From NCBI RefSeq assembly GCF_024807225.1, contig NZ_JANUCO010000001.1:620001-684000 (forward strand): 64,000 nucleotides of DNA. Direction: 5' to 3'. Within the stretch, counting starts at the first letter, position 1, and each line of letters begins with the position of its first letter. Position numbers and translations under genes: made by a program. This stretch comes from Chryseobacterium ginsenosidimutans (GTDB taxonomy: Bacteria > Bacteroidota > Bacteroidia > Flavobacteriales > Weeksellaceae). The notes below the pieces were generated by a model. That model searched no databases, had not been told where the DNA came from, and was given only the letters and a program-made list of their open reading frames with translations. Below, one piece after another: positions 35,666 to 44,796 of the stretch.

Positions 35666-36013
35666 CTACTTTATATACTGCTTCACTTCATTAATCAACC
35701 TCAAAATAAACTCCACCGGCAAATCCTCCTCGCTATCAATTAACAGGATTTTAAACTTCTTTCTACCTTCCTGAAGCAATTCCGGATGATCGAGTCTGTC
35801 GCCGTGATAGAAACTTACGTAATGTTTCTTGTGTTTTTTGCTATAATACAAATAACACAGCATTTTCTTTTTATACTTAAAAAATGGAAGCCCAAAGCTC
35901 AATGTTTCGGTTATATTTTCAGTATCGGATTCAAGGATCTTTTTGCGCAAAAAAAGAAGAGTACTTCTATCAGGCTCTTCAATTCTGTAGAAATACTCTT
36001 GTATGGGGTTCAT
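35666..36013 (-). CDS. DUF1801 (YdhG-like) protein
   Basis: A 115-residue soluble protein of the DUF1801/YdhG fold. The start IQEYFYRIEEPDRSTLLFLRKKILES and the segment ITETLSFGLPFFKYKKKMLCYLYYSKKHKKHYVSFYHG match the family, which resembles the phosphate-starvation and iron-chaperone-like YdhG proteins. The function is unproven. It lies 24 bases downstream of the ABC exporter on the same strand, and may be read through from it. Confidence 0.78.
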   Translation of the reverse strand: MNPIQEYFYRIEEPDRSTLLFLRKKILESDTENITETLSFGLPFFKYKKKMLCYLYYSKKHKKHYVSFYHGDRLDHPELLQEGRKKFKILLIDSEEDLPVEFILRLINEVKQYIK

Positions 36014-36037
36014 TTTAAATTGTAATTTAAAAAGATT

Positions 36038-37876
36038 TTAATCGAAATTCTGTAGCTCAACCAATTTGTTATACATTCCTTTTTGGGCGATAAGCTCGTG
36101 ATGGGTTCCTTGTTCTACGATGATACCTTTTTCCATCACCACAATCCAGTCGGCTTTTTGAATGGTTGAAAGTCGGTGGGCGATTACCAAAGAAGTTCTG
36201 TTTTCCATCATTTTTTCCAACGCGTCCTGAACAAATCTTTCGGATTCTGTATCCAACGCAGAAGTTGCTTCATCCAGAATCATGATCGGTGGGTTTTTCA
36301 ATACGGCTCTTGCGATAGAAACCCTTTGTTTCTGACCTCCGGAAAGCTTTCCTCCATCATCTCCGATATTGGAGTCATATCCTTGTGGAAGATGGGTGAT
36401 AAATGCATCTGCATTGGCAATTTTCGCTGCTTCAATCACTTCTTCTCTCGTGGCATCAGGTTTACCCATCAAAATATTGTTGTAAACCGTATCATTAAAT
36501 AAAACGGATTCCTGCGTTACCATGCCGAGAAGTTGGCGGTATTGCTTTAATTTTAAATTTTTAATATCAATTCCGTCAATGAGAATTTCACCTTCCGAAA
36601 CATCATAAAATCGTGCTAAAAGATTGGCAATCGTAGTTTTCCCACTTCCACTTTGTCCGACAAGCGCAACGGTCTTCCCTTTTGGAATGGTTAATGAGAA
36701 ATTCTTAAGTATGGTGTGGTCTTTATCATAATAAAAACCAATATTATTAAATTTAATTTGCTCGTTAAGCGTAGAAATGTCAACAGGATTTGCTACTTCA
36801 TCAATTTTTACATCTGCATCAAGGATTTCCAAGACTCTTTCCAAAGAAGCTTCTCCTTTTTGAACGTTACCGATGGAAGTAGACAAACTTTTCACAGGAG
36901 GCAAAATCTGGAAGAAAATACCTAAGAAAACAAGAAAATCTGCAGGGGAAATACTTTGTTCTACGATAATCTGTTTCCCACCGTACCAAGCAATAATTAA
37001 AAAAGTAACAGAACCCAAAAATTCGCTCATCGGAGATGCCAGTTCTTTTTTTCTTCCTAATCTTATCGAGCTGTTGATCCATCTTTGCATAGACTGCATA
37101 AAACGGTTGTCCATTATTTTTTCAGCACTGAAAATCTTAATCACTTTTGTAGATTTCAGCGTTTCGTCTACGATAGAGAAGATATTTCCCATCTCGTTTT
37201 GAGCTTCATGAGAATCTTTCTTCAGACTTTTCCCGATAAGAGCAATCATCGTTCCCATTACCGGTAATACAAGCAATGAGAAAAGCGTCATTTCTGTACT
37301 TAAGAAAAAGAGCGTCACCAATGTACTTACCAACATAAATGGCGCATTGATTAATTCTACCAAACTTCCCAAAATATTTCCTTCTACTTCACCAACATCA
37401 TTGGACATACGGGACATTAAATCTCCTTTTCTGCTTTCTGTAAAAAAAGATACAGGTAAAGCAAGAATCTTTCTGTACATCGCACCTCGAAGGTCTTTTG
37501 TAACTCCTACACGATAATTGATCAATAAAAAGGAACCTAAATATCTGAAAAGATTTCTCAGTAAAAACATAAAAGCCGTTATAACACACAGCCAAGCCAA
37601 TACTTGAAGAGCGCCATGTTCCGTAACTAAATTCTGAACATAATAATTGGCATAATCTTTTAGATAAGAGAAAAAATCTAAGATCTCCCCGGAATAAACA
37701 GGAGCAGTTTCATATTTTTCTGGCTTAATGGTTCCGAAAAGCATTCCCAAAACCGGCAAGATTGTCCCTAAGGAAGCAATCTGAAATACAGAATACATAA
37801 GATTGAAAAATAAACTTCCGTAGATGTATTTTCTGTGTGGTCTTGCGAACTTTAGTATTTTAAGATATTGGTTCAT
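36038..37876 (-). CDS. ABC exporter, MsbA-like fused permease/ATPase
   Basis: A 612-residue half-transporter with a six-helix type IV exporter domain (about 1-330) fused to an ATPase (about 365-612). Walker A is GQSGSGKT, the signature LSGGQKQRVSIARA, Walker B IMILDEATSALD, and the H-loop AHRLSTI. It would dimerise. Close relatives include lipid A flippases, but the substrate cannot be read from sequence. It has its own -7 box at 37897-37904. Confidence 0.9.
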   Translation of the reverse strand: MNQYLKILKFARPHRKYIYGSLFFNLMYSVFQIASLGTILPVLGMLFGTIKPEKYETAPVYSGEILDFFSYLKDYANYYVQNLVTEHGALQVLAWLCVITAFMFLLRNLFRYLGSFLLINYRVGVTKDLRGAMYRKILALPVSFFTESRKGDLMSRMSNDVGEVEGNILGSLVELINAPFMLVSTLVTLFFLSTEMTLFSLLVLPVMGTMIALIGKSLKKDSHEAQNEMGNIFSIVDETLKSTKVIKIFSAEKIMDNRFMQSMQRWINSSIRLGRKKELASPMSEFLGSVTFLIIAWYGGKQIIVEQSISPADFLVFLGIFFQILPPVKSLSTSIGNVQKGEASLERVLEILDADVKIDEVANPVDISTLNEQIKFNNIGFYYDKDHTILKNFSLTIPKGKTVALVGQSGSGKTTIANLLARFYDVSEGEILIDGIDIKNLKLKQYRQLLGMVTQESVLFNDTVYNNILMGKPDATREEVIEAAKIANADAFITHLPQGYDSNIGDDGGKLSGGQKQRVSIARAVLKNPPIMILDEATSALDTESERFVQDALEKMMENRTSLVIAHRLSTIQKADWIVVMEKGIIVEQGTHHELIAQKGMYNKLVELQNFD

Positions 37877-37896
37877 TTAATGAAAAAATTGGATAG

Positions 37897-37904
37897 CAAA
37901 ATTA
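37897..37904 (-). promoter_or_regulatory. -7 box of the ABC exporter
   Basis: TAATTTTG on the minus strand, 20 bases before the ATG. Confidence 0.5.
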
Positions 37905-38001
37905 CGTAAAATTAAAAGATTAGACGTTTCTAACTTGATCTTACTTTACTAATATGTTTGAATTGTAGTTTATTTGTTACAATATATTTTAATTAGAAAT
38001 G

Positions 38002-38023
38002 AAAAACCACCAAAAAATGGTGG
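38002..38023 (-). terminator. Terminator of the M28 peptidase gene
   Basis: CCACCA facing TGGTGG with an A-run on the plus strand, which is the U-tract for minus-strand transcripts. Confidence 0.7.
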
Positions 38024-38047
38024 CCGTGCGATATAATTAAAATTTTA

Positions 38048-38969
38048 TTAAAATCTCACTTTGTCGTTATACTTCGGAGTAAAATTAGTCGGCGTCAGTT
38101 TTTCCAAAGTCTTTCCAAAATTATTGATGATCTGTGTCATATTATCAAAATCTACAACATGAAGATCATCGCTTTCATTGTGATAATGCGTTGCTTTAGT
38201 CATATCAACCGTTGAAAAAGAGTGCGCAATGATTTTCTTTTTTACAAAGCTTACATTATCCGATCTGTAGAATAACTGTTCTGAAGCATAAGGATCCGGA
38301 TTTATTTTTAAACCGTTCGCCGCACTTTTATTAAATAATTCATCTAAATCTGAAACATCGTCACCCGTCATGAACAAAGCATTTTTTCCGAATGCAGATT
38401 CTGTTGCTACCATTTCAAAATTGAAAAGTGTAGCAAGGTTGTTATAAATTTTATCTAAATTCTGATCTTTAGAAATCGCTCTTGATCCCAACATTCCTTT
38501 TTCTTCGCCATTAAATGCTATGAAAACCATTGAGAAATCCGGAGTTTTATTTTTAAAATAATCTGCAATTCCTACCAACGTTGTGATTCCGCTTGCGTCG
38601 TCGTCTGCTCCGTTGTAGATGTTGTCTTTAGGATTTTTACTCGTTCCGATGTGGTCGAAATGTCCTGAGAAACCTAAATATTGAGCAGTTTTTCCTTTCT
38701 TAACTCCACAAACATTATAAACTGTTTTTCCTTTATAATCAAACGGAACCAAATAAGAATTTCCGGTACAATATTCTAAATTGTTTTCCTTGAAAAGCGT
38801 TGCAATATAATTGGCAGCATTTTCATTCTCCTGAGTTTCCGATCTCACGACCTTTCATATCGTCCGAAGCCAATGTTGAAAGTACCGTCTGGATTCTTTC
38901 TTTTGAAACTTCCTGCGCGAAAGTAAATAAGGAGAAGAGTGAAAAAGTAAGATAAGTTAGTTTTTTCAT
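38048..38969 (-). pseudogene. Secreted M28 family metallopeptidase, +1 frameshift
   Basis: A zinc aminopeptidase of the M28 family, 306 residues after repair. The signal peptide MKKLTYLTFSLFSLFTFAQ starts at 38969. The family segment DDMKGREIGTQENENAANYIA is restored only if one A is removed at 38836-38838 (minus GGAAACTC should read GGAACTC). Metal ligands are visible: SGHFDHIG (His), NGADDDASG (Asp), NGEEKGMLGS (Glu pair), and TKATHYHNESDD (His). Without the repair, a 266-residue frame with no signal peptide remains. A terminator follows. Confidence 0.85.
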
Positions 38970-39089
38970 TTTAAATTAAAATTTATTTGGTAATCTGTCG
39001 CAGTTTAAACGGAAATGTTGCAGTTAAATTTTATTTTCCCTTTTTCTTCTCTGATTTCACCGCTGATTGTATAGCTTTTTTTGTTGAAA

Positions 39090-39124
39090 GATCCTTGTCA
39101 AGGTTTTTAACCTTGACAAGGATT
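39090..39124. repeat. Near-perfect hairpin, CCTTGTCAAGG type
   Basis: A 16-base arm (GATCCTTGTCAAGGTT) and its complement (one mismatch) surround a TTT loop. A family B fragment (AATCTGTGAAATCCGTGGGA) is at 39190-39209. Together they occupy the 322-bp gap between the M28 peptidase and DUF4293 genes. No gene is seen there. Confidence 0.6.
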
Positions 39125-39240
39125 AGGAAGTACAGATTTTAAGGGATAGTTGTGCATACTTTTCTTTTCAATCAAAAAATATAATATAAAAATCTGTGAA
39201 ATCCGTGGGAAATAAAGAAGAATTTAAAGTTAAAAAACAA

Positions 39241-39267
39241 AAAAACAGCTCCTAAAAAGAAGCTGTT
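39241..39267 (-). terminator. Terminator of the DUF4293 gene
   Basis: AACAGCT facing AGCTGTT with an A-run on the plus strand, just past the DUF4293 stop. Confidence 0.7.
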
Positions 39268-39291
39268 CTCACTCAAAAAATCGTTGTAAGG

Positions 39292-39681
39292 TTATCGAAG
39301 TCTGTCGACAGATTTTACGAGCCTCTCATCTTTCTTGATATAACTGTTTGAAATAAACAAACAGATCATCGCAATCAATGGGAAAATTGGCTCAATACCC
39401 TTCTCAGGAATTTGCATTCCTCCGGATAATTTTAGCAACCAGTAAATCAATACACCAATCAACAAAGCGTTTATAATGATACTGATGTTATTCAGCAAAA
39501 TTTGTCTTTTTCTGTTTTTAAAGCTGAATACACTTAGTAATCCAACCAAAACAAGTACCACACAACCGATATTAATTACAGGAATGCTATCGGAAATGAT
39601 AACATCTTGCCCTGTAACGAACAGGAACACAGCAGCCAAAACTGCTAAAAAAGTCCATATAGTCTGTATTCTTTGTAGCAT
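39292..39681 (-). CDS. DUF4293 membrane protein
   Basis: A 129-residue protein with four membrane helices, of the flavobacterial DUF4293 family. MLQRIQTIWTFLAVLAAVFLF is the hallmark start, and the C terminus ends in SNSYIKKDERLVKSVDRLR, another family feature. It lies divergent from rho, sharing a promoter region with opposed -7 boxes, an arrangement I recall from related genomes. The function is unknown. Confidence 0.88.
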   Translation of the reverse strand: MLQRIQTIWTFLAVLAAVFLFVTGQDVIISDSIPVINIGCVVLVLVGLLSVFSFKNRKRQILLNNISIIINALLIGVLIYWLLKLSGGMQIPEKGIEPIFPLIAMICLFISNSYIKKDERLVKSVDRLR

Positions 39682-39699
39682 CGAATATTAAATTCTAGG

Positions 39700-39707
39700 C
39701 AAAAGTA
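39700..39707 (-). promoter_or_regulatory. -7 box of the DUF4293 gene
   Basis: TACTTTTG on the minus strand, 18 bases before the ATG. Confidence 0.55.
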
Positions 39708-39738
39708 CTATAAATTTTGCACAATTCAAAAATAAGTG

Positions 39739-39746
39739 TAGATTTG
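39739..39746 (+). promoter_or_regulatory. -7 box of rho
   Basis: TAGATTTG, giving a leader of about 75 bases before the ATG at 39828. A leader of this length could host autoregulation, as in other rho genes. Confidence 0.5.
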
Positions 39747-39827
39747 CATTATACGAATGCACTTGAAAATAAAAGTCACCCGACTTACTTTTCTTATTCA
39801 CAATTAATTACATTTTTTACATTAAAT

Positions 39828-41789
39828 ATGTTTAACATTGAAACGTTAAGGTCAAAATCCGTAACGGAGCTGACTAAAATCTTAAAAGATTTGAGCGTTA
39901 AAGTTGCAAGAAATAGCACTGAAAATGACAAAATCTTTGCAATTCTTGACTTTCAGGCTTCCAATCCCAAAGTGGCAAAAGATTATTTCAACACCACAGA
40001 AACCAGCATGACTACGGAGGAAACACAAGCAGAAAAACCTGTGAAGGCTCCTGTCAAAAAAGCTGCCCCGAAAAAACCTGCGGCTAAACCCAAAGTAGAG
40101 GCAAAACCACCGGTAGAAACACAACCGACACTTGAAGAAAAGGTAGAAGTAGAAGTGAAGCAGCCAGTTTCTGAAGAACTAAAACCGGAAGAAACAAAAG
40201 GTACACCAATAGCAGCTAAAGAAGGAGCAAATGCAACTGCGCAGTCTAAACAAAAGAGGAAAAGAGTATTGCCGCCAAATACCGGAAATACAGAAACGCC
40301 TCAGGAAAAAATAGAAGCTCCTAAAAACACAGAATCCCAAGAATCTGCTCCCACAGAAGAAAAGCCAAATACCCCTCAACATCAGGCTAGACCTCAAAAA
40401 GGACAACACAACAATCCGCAACATAACAGCGGAAACCAACATAGGAATCAAAATCAAAATCAGAATCAGAACCAGAATCCTAACCAAAACCAAGGTTCTA
40501 ATCAAATCCCTAATCAGGGACAGGGTCAAAATCCTAACCAAAATCAGAATTCAGGTCAAAACCAGCATCAGAATCCTAACCAGAATAATCCTAATCAAAA
40601 TCAGAACAGACAGCAACAACAGCAGCATTCTGACAGACAGGAAGAACACCACGAACAGAAAAAAGAGTATAGTTTCGACGGACTGGTAACTATTGAAGGT
40701 GTTTTGGAGATTTTACCGGATAATTATGGTTTCTTACGTTCATCAGATTTCAGTTATATTTCTTCGCCGGATGATGTGTATGTTTCTACGGCTCAGATCA
40801 GAAATTACAGCCTTAAAACCGGAGATACGGTAAGAGGAATTGTAAGACTTCCGAAAGAAGGAGAAAAATATTTTTCTTTATTAAAACCAACTGAAGTTAA
40901 CGGTCGCGATTTAGCTTTCATTAAAGACCGTGTTGCTTTTGAATATCTTACGCCATTATTCCCGGAAGAGAAATTCAATTTATCAGGAAGTAATTCTACA
41001 ATGGCGACAAGAATTGTAGATTTAATTGCACCGATCGGAAAAGGACAAAGAGCAATGATTGTTGCCCAGCCAAAAACGGGTAAAACAATGTTGCTGAAAG
41101 ATATCGCTAATTCTATCGCAGCCAATCACCCTGAAGTCTATATGATGGTTCTTTTGATCGACGAACGTCCGGAAGAAGTTACCGATATGGAAAGAAGTGT
41201 AAATGCGGAAGTTATCGCCTCTACATTTGATGAAGCAGCAGACAAACACGTAAAAGTAGCCAATCTTGTTCTTGCAAAAGCGCAAAGAATGGTAGAATGC
41301 GGACACGATGTTGTGATTTTATTAGACTCAATTACAAGATTAGCAAGAGCTTACAATACAGTAACTCCTGCATCTGGAAAAGTGCTTTCCGGTGGTGTTG
41401 ATGCGAATGCTCTTCACAAGCCGAAAAGATTCTTCGGAGCAGCGAGAAAAATAGAAGGAGGCGGATCTTTAACGATCATTGCAACCGCTCTTATCGATAC
41501 AGGTTCTAAAATGGACGAAGTTATCTTTGAAGAATTTAAAGGAACGGGTAACATGGAGCTTCAATTAGATAGAAAAATTGCCAACAGAAGAATCTATCCG
41601 GCAATTGATTTAGTAGGTTCAAGTACTCGTAGAGACGATCTTCTTTTAGATGAAGTGACCTCTCAGAGAATGTGGATTCTAAGAAAATACCTTGCTGAAA
41701 TGAATCCAATAGAAGCAATGGAGTTTGTAAATAAAAACATCAAAGGAACTCGTAATAACGAAGAATTCTTGATGTCTATGAATAAATAA
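39828..41789 (+). CDS. rho: Transcription termination factor Rho with Asn/Gln-rich insert
   Basis: A hexameric RNA helicase ending untranslated transcripts. It is 653 residues from the ATG at 39828. The N-terminal helix bundle (FNIETLRSKSVTELTKILKDL) is followed by a long insertion (about 60-280). This is first Lys/Ala/Pro/Glu-rich, then a stretch of almost only Asn and Gln (about 186-265). The OB fold starts near FDGLVTIEGVLEILPDNYGFLRS. The ATPase has AQPKTGKTMLLKDI (Walker A), LLIDERPEEVTD and the SITRLARAYN loop. An upstream TTG extension was rejected because it spans the promoter. Confidence 0.96.
   Translation: MFNIETLRSKSVTELTKILKDLSVKVARNSTENDKIFAILDFQASNPKVAKDYFNTTETSMTTEETQAEKPVKAPVKKAAPKKPAAKPKVEAKPPVETQPTLEEKVEVEVKQPVSEELKPEETKGTPIAAKEGANATAQSKQKRKRVLPPNTGNTETPQEKIEAPKNTESQESAPTEEKPNTPQHQARPQKGQHNNPQHNSGNQHRNQNQNQNQNQNPNQNQGSNQIPNQGQGQNPNQNQNSGQNQHQNPNQNNPNQNQNRQQQQQHSDRQEEHHEQKKEYSFDGLVTIEGVLEILPDNYGFLRSSDFSYISSPDDVYVSTAQIRNYSLKTGDTVRGIVRLPKEGEKYFSLLKPTEVNGRDLAFIKDRVAFEYLTPLFPEEKFNLSGSNSTMATRIVDLIAPIGKGQRAMIVAQPKTGKTMLLKDIANSIAANHPEVYMMVLLIDERPEEVTDMERSVNAEVIASTFDEAADKHVKVANLVLAKAQRMVECGHDVVILLDSITRLARAYNTVTPASGKVLSGGVDANALHKPKRFFGAARKIEGGGSLTIIATALIDTGSKMDEVIFEEFKGTGNMELQLDRKIANRRIYPAIDLVGSSTRRDDLLLDEVTSQRMWILRKYLAEMNPIEAMEFVNKNIKGTRNNEEFLMSMNK
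40384..40650 (+). repeat. Degenerate AAYCAR codon repeat encoding the N/Q tract of Rho
   Basis: Runs of AAT/AAC and CAA/CAG codons form imperfect hexanucleotide repeats (for example AATCAGAATCAGAACCAG), interspersed with Pro and Gly codons. Synonymous codons vary, so the tract is maintained at protein level rather than being a recent slippage expansion. Confidence 0.75.
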
Positions 41790-41815
41790 AGGAGTATTTT
41801 CTCCGTTAAATAATG

Positions 41816-41843
41816 AAAAACCGCTATCAATAGCGGTTTTTTT
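41816..41843 (+). terminator. Terminator of rho
   Basis: AAAAACCGCTAT facing ATAGCGGTTTTT. Confidence 0.85.
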
Positions 41844-41956
41844 GTTTTTATATTAAAAACCCATTTGTTTTAGGTATTCCTCATTAAATTAATTTAAATT
41901 CTAATAAATCGTTTAAATATTTTTATATTTAATAGACAAATTTAAATTAAAACACT

Positions 41957-44056
41957 ATGGAAAATTTTAGAACAATTAAGGGAGAAGATCTAGATCCGAA
42001 ATATCTTCCGATCGCAAACAAAATAAGTGACAGCGTACTTTCTGCAGCGCACAAGGCGTTACTCAGTATCAATAATCCCAGACAGTATGCTTTAAATAAT
42101 GATAGTATTGAATTTAATATTAAAAACTATCTTAGTACAATTCCTCAAGTTGAGCTGCAAAAAGGGGTTCAAAAAGTAATTCAGGGAGGTTCTCTCCCAA
42201 AAGTCTCAGATCTTGTTTTATTGAAGAATTTACAAAATAAAATAGTCATTACAGATACTCTTTTTAGTAAAGTAAATGTTACTACAAAGCCAATGAGCTT
42301 AAAAGTTGACTTTTTAAATAAAGGGAATTCTAATTTCATGCTGAACGTCACCCAATTACGCTGCAACGAAGAAACAGGAGCAACAAGCGCAGGGAGCGAC
42401 CATGTTTTTGTACAGGCTGTGAAAATTGATGGATTTGGTAATTCAATTAAAGCTCCTGTAGTAGATCTGGAAGGAGGATGGGACAATGGGAATGTGGTAA
42501 ACTGGAAAAATAGAGGAGAAATCAAAAATTTTGCAAATTTTAATCTTGATTATGGCAAAGGCTGGCCCAGAAAATGCACCGTTGTACTTGCGATGTCTAT
42601 CCGCTCTTCGGAAGGATTGGAAAAGCTTATGGATCAGATTGCTGCTAAAGCAAAAGAAGAAGTCATTAAATATCTTTCAGCAGCAGCAGGTGCAATAGCC
42701 GGAGCGAAAATTGGCGCAGCTATCGGAACGGGATTCGGACCGATCGGAACTATTGTAGGAGCGGCAGTCGGAGCCATTGTCGGAGCTATAGTTGCATATG
42801 TTTTTGATAAGCTTTACGGTTGGTTCAAGGATCTCTTTTTCGGTACAAAATTATTTAAACCCGTTACTATCGAATATTCGATTCCTTATAGTGGATATAA
42901 AACTAATAATGAAGGATATACGGTAACATGGACGGGGCATTACGGAAAATATACGGCTGATATAGAAGCAGTTTTGGAGTGGGGAAAAGGAAGAGGTGTT
43001 TCAACGGCTATAAAACACGGAAAATTTATTCAAAGTACTGTTTATAAAGTTAATAATGAAAATAAAATAGGCTTTTACTGGAATTACAGCAAATTGAGCA
43101 ATTCAGGAAAATGGGGCGATACAAAAGGAATGGCTTCCGTGGATGCACCCATCACTGCTGTAGGAAATTTTGAAAGCGGACAGGTGGAAATTTTGGTTAT
43201 CGGATTAGACGGCAGAGTTTGGAACAGTAAAGCTTTAGTTCAGCTAATGACAAATACGAATGGGATGAAATATGGTGAGTTTAATGGATGGATTCCTGTT
43301 CTTGACGGTGTTTTTGTGCAGGGAACAAAAGTGGCGGGAGCTTCCAGAAGTGCCAATATGATTGATATTTTTTGTTTAGGAACAGACGGACAGGTTTGGA
43401 CTGCTGCAAAAGGACCTCAAACCAAAAATGTATGGGCCGGTTGGTGGCCGATTGGCGGATTGCAAGGAATTCCTGGTACCGCTCTGTCTGTGGTTTCCAG
43501 ATCTGCAGGAATATTGGATGTCTTTGTTGTGGGGCTGGATGGAAGGGTTTATTCCACAAGTTATGATCCTTCATCTTCAGGGAAATGGATCAACTGGTTT
43601 TATTTTATAGATTATGATAAACTTATCCCGGGAATTGAAGTCACTGCCGTTTCAAGAAAACAAAACCTTATTGAGCTGTTCGCTGTAAATGTGGATGGCG
43701 ATTCTATAACAGCTTCATGGTCTCCGGCTACAGGATGGAAAGGTTGGGAAAATATACAAGCAGGGAAATTTACACCAGGAACTACAATTTCGGTGGCGAA
43801 TCATTCTCCGGAAAATATAGATATTTTCGGAATAAGTACAGACGGTAGAGTCTGGACTGCCGCAAAAGGGCCTCAAACCAACAATAAATGGGCAGGATGG
43901 TGGCCAATCGGAGATATGGTTTTTGAAGAAGGTTCTACACTTTCTGCCATTTCCACTTCGCCGAACATGTTGAATGTTTTTGTGACAGGAAAAGATGGAA
44001 ATACCTATGCTGCAACTTATGACGGCAGCAAATGGCAATGGGATAATATTGGTTAA
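41957..44056 (+). CDS. Orphan protein: glycine-zipper membrane segment plus lectin-like beta-propeller
   Basis: A 699-residue protein of unknown function without signal peptide. The N-terminal part (1-220) is mixed, probably beta-rich from 105. Residues 221-240 form an amphipathic helix, then 241-290 is a glycine-zipper hydrophobic hairpin (AAAGAIAGAKIGAAIG and TIVGAAVGAIVGAIVAYVF). Residues 300-365 form a beta region. From about 366 there are seven propeller-like repeats, each with a hydrophobic-D-hydrophobic-F strand and a DGRVW-type turn, such as IDIFGISTDGRVWTAAKG. These resemble DUF346/PLL-type lectin propellers. A membrane-inserting segment plus a glycan-binding propeller suggests a pore-forming toxin or cell-surface effector. 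It is monocistronic between rho and sodA. Confidence 0.75.
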   Translation: MENFRTIKGEDLDPKYLPIANKISDSVLSAAHKALLSINNPRQYALNNDSIEFNIKNYLSTIPQVELQKGVQKVIQGGSLPKVSDLVLLKNLQNKIVITDTLFSKVNVTTKPMSLKVDFLNKGNSNFMLNVTQLRCNEETGATSAGSDHVFVQAVKIDGFGNSIKAPVVDLEGGWDNGNVVNWKNRGEIKNFANFNLDYGKGWPRKCTVVLAMSIRSSEGLEKLMDQIAAKAKEEVIKYLSAAAGAIAGAKIGAAIGTGFGPIGTIVGAAVGAIVGAIVAYVFDKLYGWFKDLFFGTKLFKPVTIEYSIPYSGYKTNNEGYTVTWTGHYGKYTADIEAVLEWGKGRGVSTAIKHGKFIQSTVYKVNNENKIGFYWNYSKLSNSGKWGDTKGMASVDAPITAVGNFESGQVEILVIGLDGRVWNSKALVQLMTNTNGMKYGEFNGWIPVLDGVFVQGTKVAGASRSANMIDIFCLGTDGQVWTAAKGPQTKNVWAGWWPIGGLQGIPGTALSVVSRSAGILDVFVVGLDGRVYSTSYDPSSSGKWINWFYFIDYDKLIPGIEVTAVSRKQNLIELFAVNVDGDSITASWSPATGWKGWENIQAGKFTPGTTISVANHSPENIDIFGISTDGRVWTAAKGPQTNNKWAGWWPIGDMVFEEGSTLSAISTSPNMLNVFVTGKDGNTYAATYDGSKWQWDNIG

Positions 44057-44145
44057 TAAAAAAATAATATGAAATCAATGAATATATCAATGTTAAAGAT
44101 TTATTAAAATAATACGCATTTTTTGAAAATAGCTCAAATTATGGC

Positions 44146-44153
44146 TAAATTTG
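44146..44153 (+). promoter_or_regulatory. -7 box of the superoxide dismutase gene
   Basis: TAAATTTG, 24 bases before the ATG at 44178. Confidence 0.55.
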
Positions 44154-44177
44154 AATAATAACATTAAAAATAAAATT

Positions 44178-44774
44178 ATGTCATTTGAATTACCAAAACT
44201 AGGATATGCTTACGATGCATTGGAACCGACTATTGATGCAAAAACAATGGAAATCCACCATACGAAGCACCATCAAGCATATATCGACAATTTAAATAAT
44301 GCCATTAAAGGAACTGACCTGGAAGGAAAAACAATTGAAGAAATCTGCCAGACAGGAACTGACAAAGCACCGGTAAGAAACAACGGAGGAGGTCACTTTA
44401 ACCACTCTTTGTTCTGGGAAATCTTAACTCCAGGAGGAAGCAATGAGCCTGTAGGAAATGTAAAAGCTGCAATCGAAGCTTATGGAGGTCTTGAAAAATT
44501 CAAAACTGATTTTTCTGATGCTGCTAAAACAAGATTCGGTTCTGGATGGGCTTGGTTGGTAAAAAATGCTGACGGTTCTGTTTCTGTATCTTCAACTCCA
44601 AATCAAGACAACCCGTTAATGCCTGTTGCAGACGTAAAAGGAACTCCGGTTCTAGGACTTGACGTTTGGGAGCACGCTTATTATTTAAACTATCAAAACA
44701 GAAGACCAGACTACGTTGCAGCGTTTTTCTCTGTAGTAAACTGGGATAAAGTAGAAGAATTATTCAACAAATAA
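44178..44774 (+). CDS. sodA: Superoxide dismutase, Mn-type of the Fe/Mn family
   Basis: Dismutates superoxide in the cytoplasm. It is 198 residues from the ATG at 44178 (MSFELPKLGY). The four metal ligands are in IHHTKHHQAY (His), GGHFNHSLFW (His), and LDVWEHAYYLNYQNRRPDY (Asp, His). Gln in STPNQDNPL and Gly in NNGGGHFNH are the Mn-type outer-sphere residues, rather than the Fe-type pattern. An upstream TTG in the same frame is part of the promoter box. It is monocistronic, ending at a strong terminator. Confidence 0.95.
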   Translation: MSFELPKLGYAYDALEPTIDAKTMEIHHTKHHQAYIDNLNNAIKGTDLEGKTIEEICQTGTDKAPVRNNGGGHFNHSLFWEILTPGGSNEPVGNVKAAIEAYGGLEKFKTDFSDAAKTRFGSGWAWLVKNADGSVSVSSTPNQDNPLMPVADVKGTPVLGLDVWEHAYYLNYQNRRPDYVAAFFSVVNWDKVEELFNK

Positions 44775-44796
44775 TTTTAAACTATTTATAAAAATG

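Noticed and set aside
40179..40541. Long minus-strand open frame opposite the Rho insert, rich in Leu and Ile
   Set aside because: It is the antisense of the Asn/Gln codon repeat, which removes stops on the other strand. It has no start context or family features.
40440..40620. Repetitive DNA resembling a repeat array
   Set aside because: The repeats are codon-level and in frame with rho, without spacers or palindromic units, so it is not a CRISPR array.
41957..44056. Reading the 699-residue protein as a TonB, S-layer or type IX-secreted protein
   Set aside because: There is no signal peptide, barrel signature or C-terminal sorting domain.
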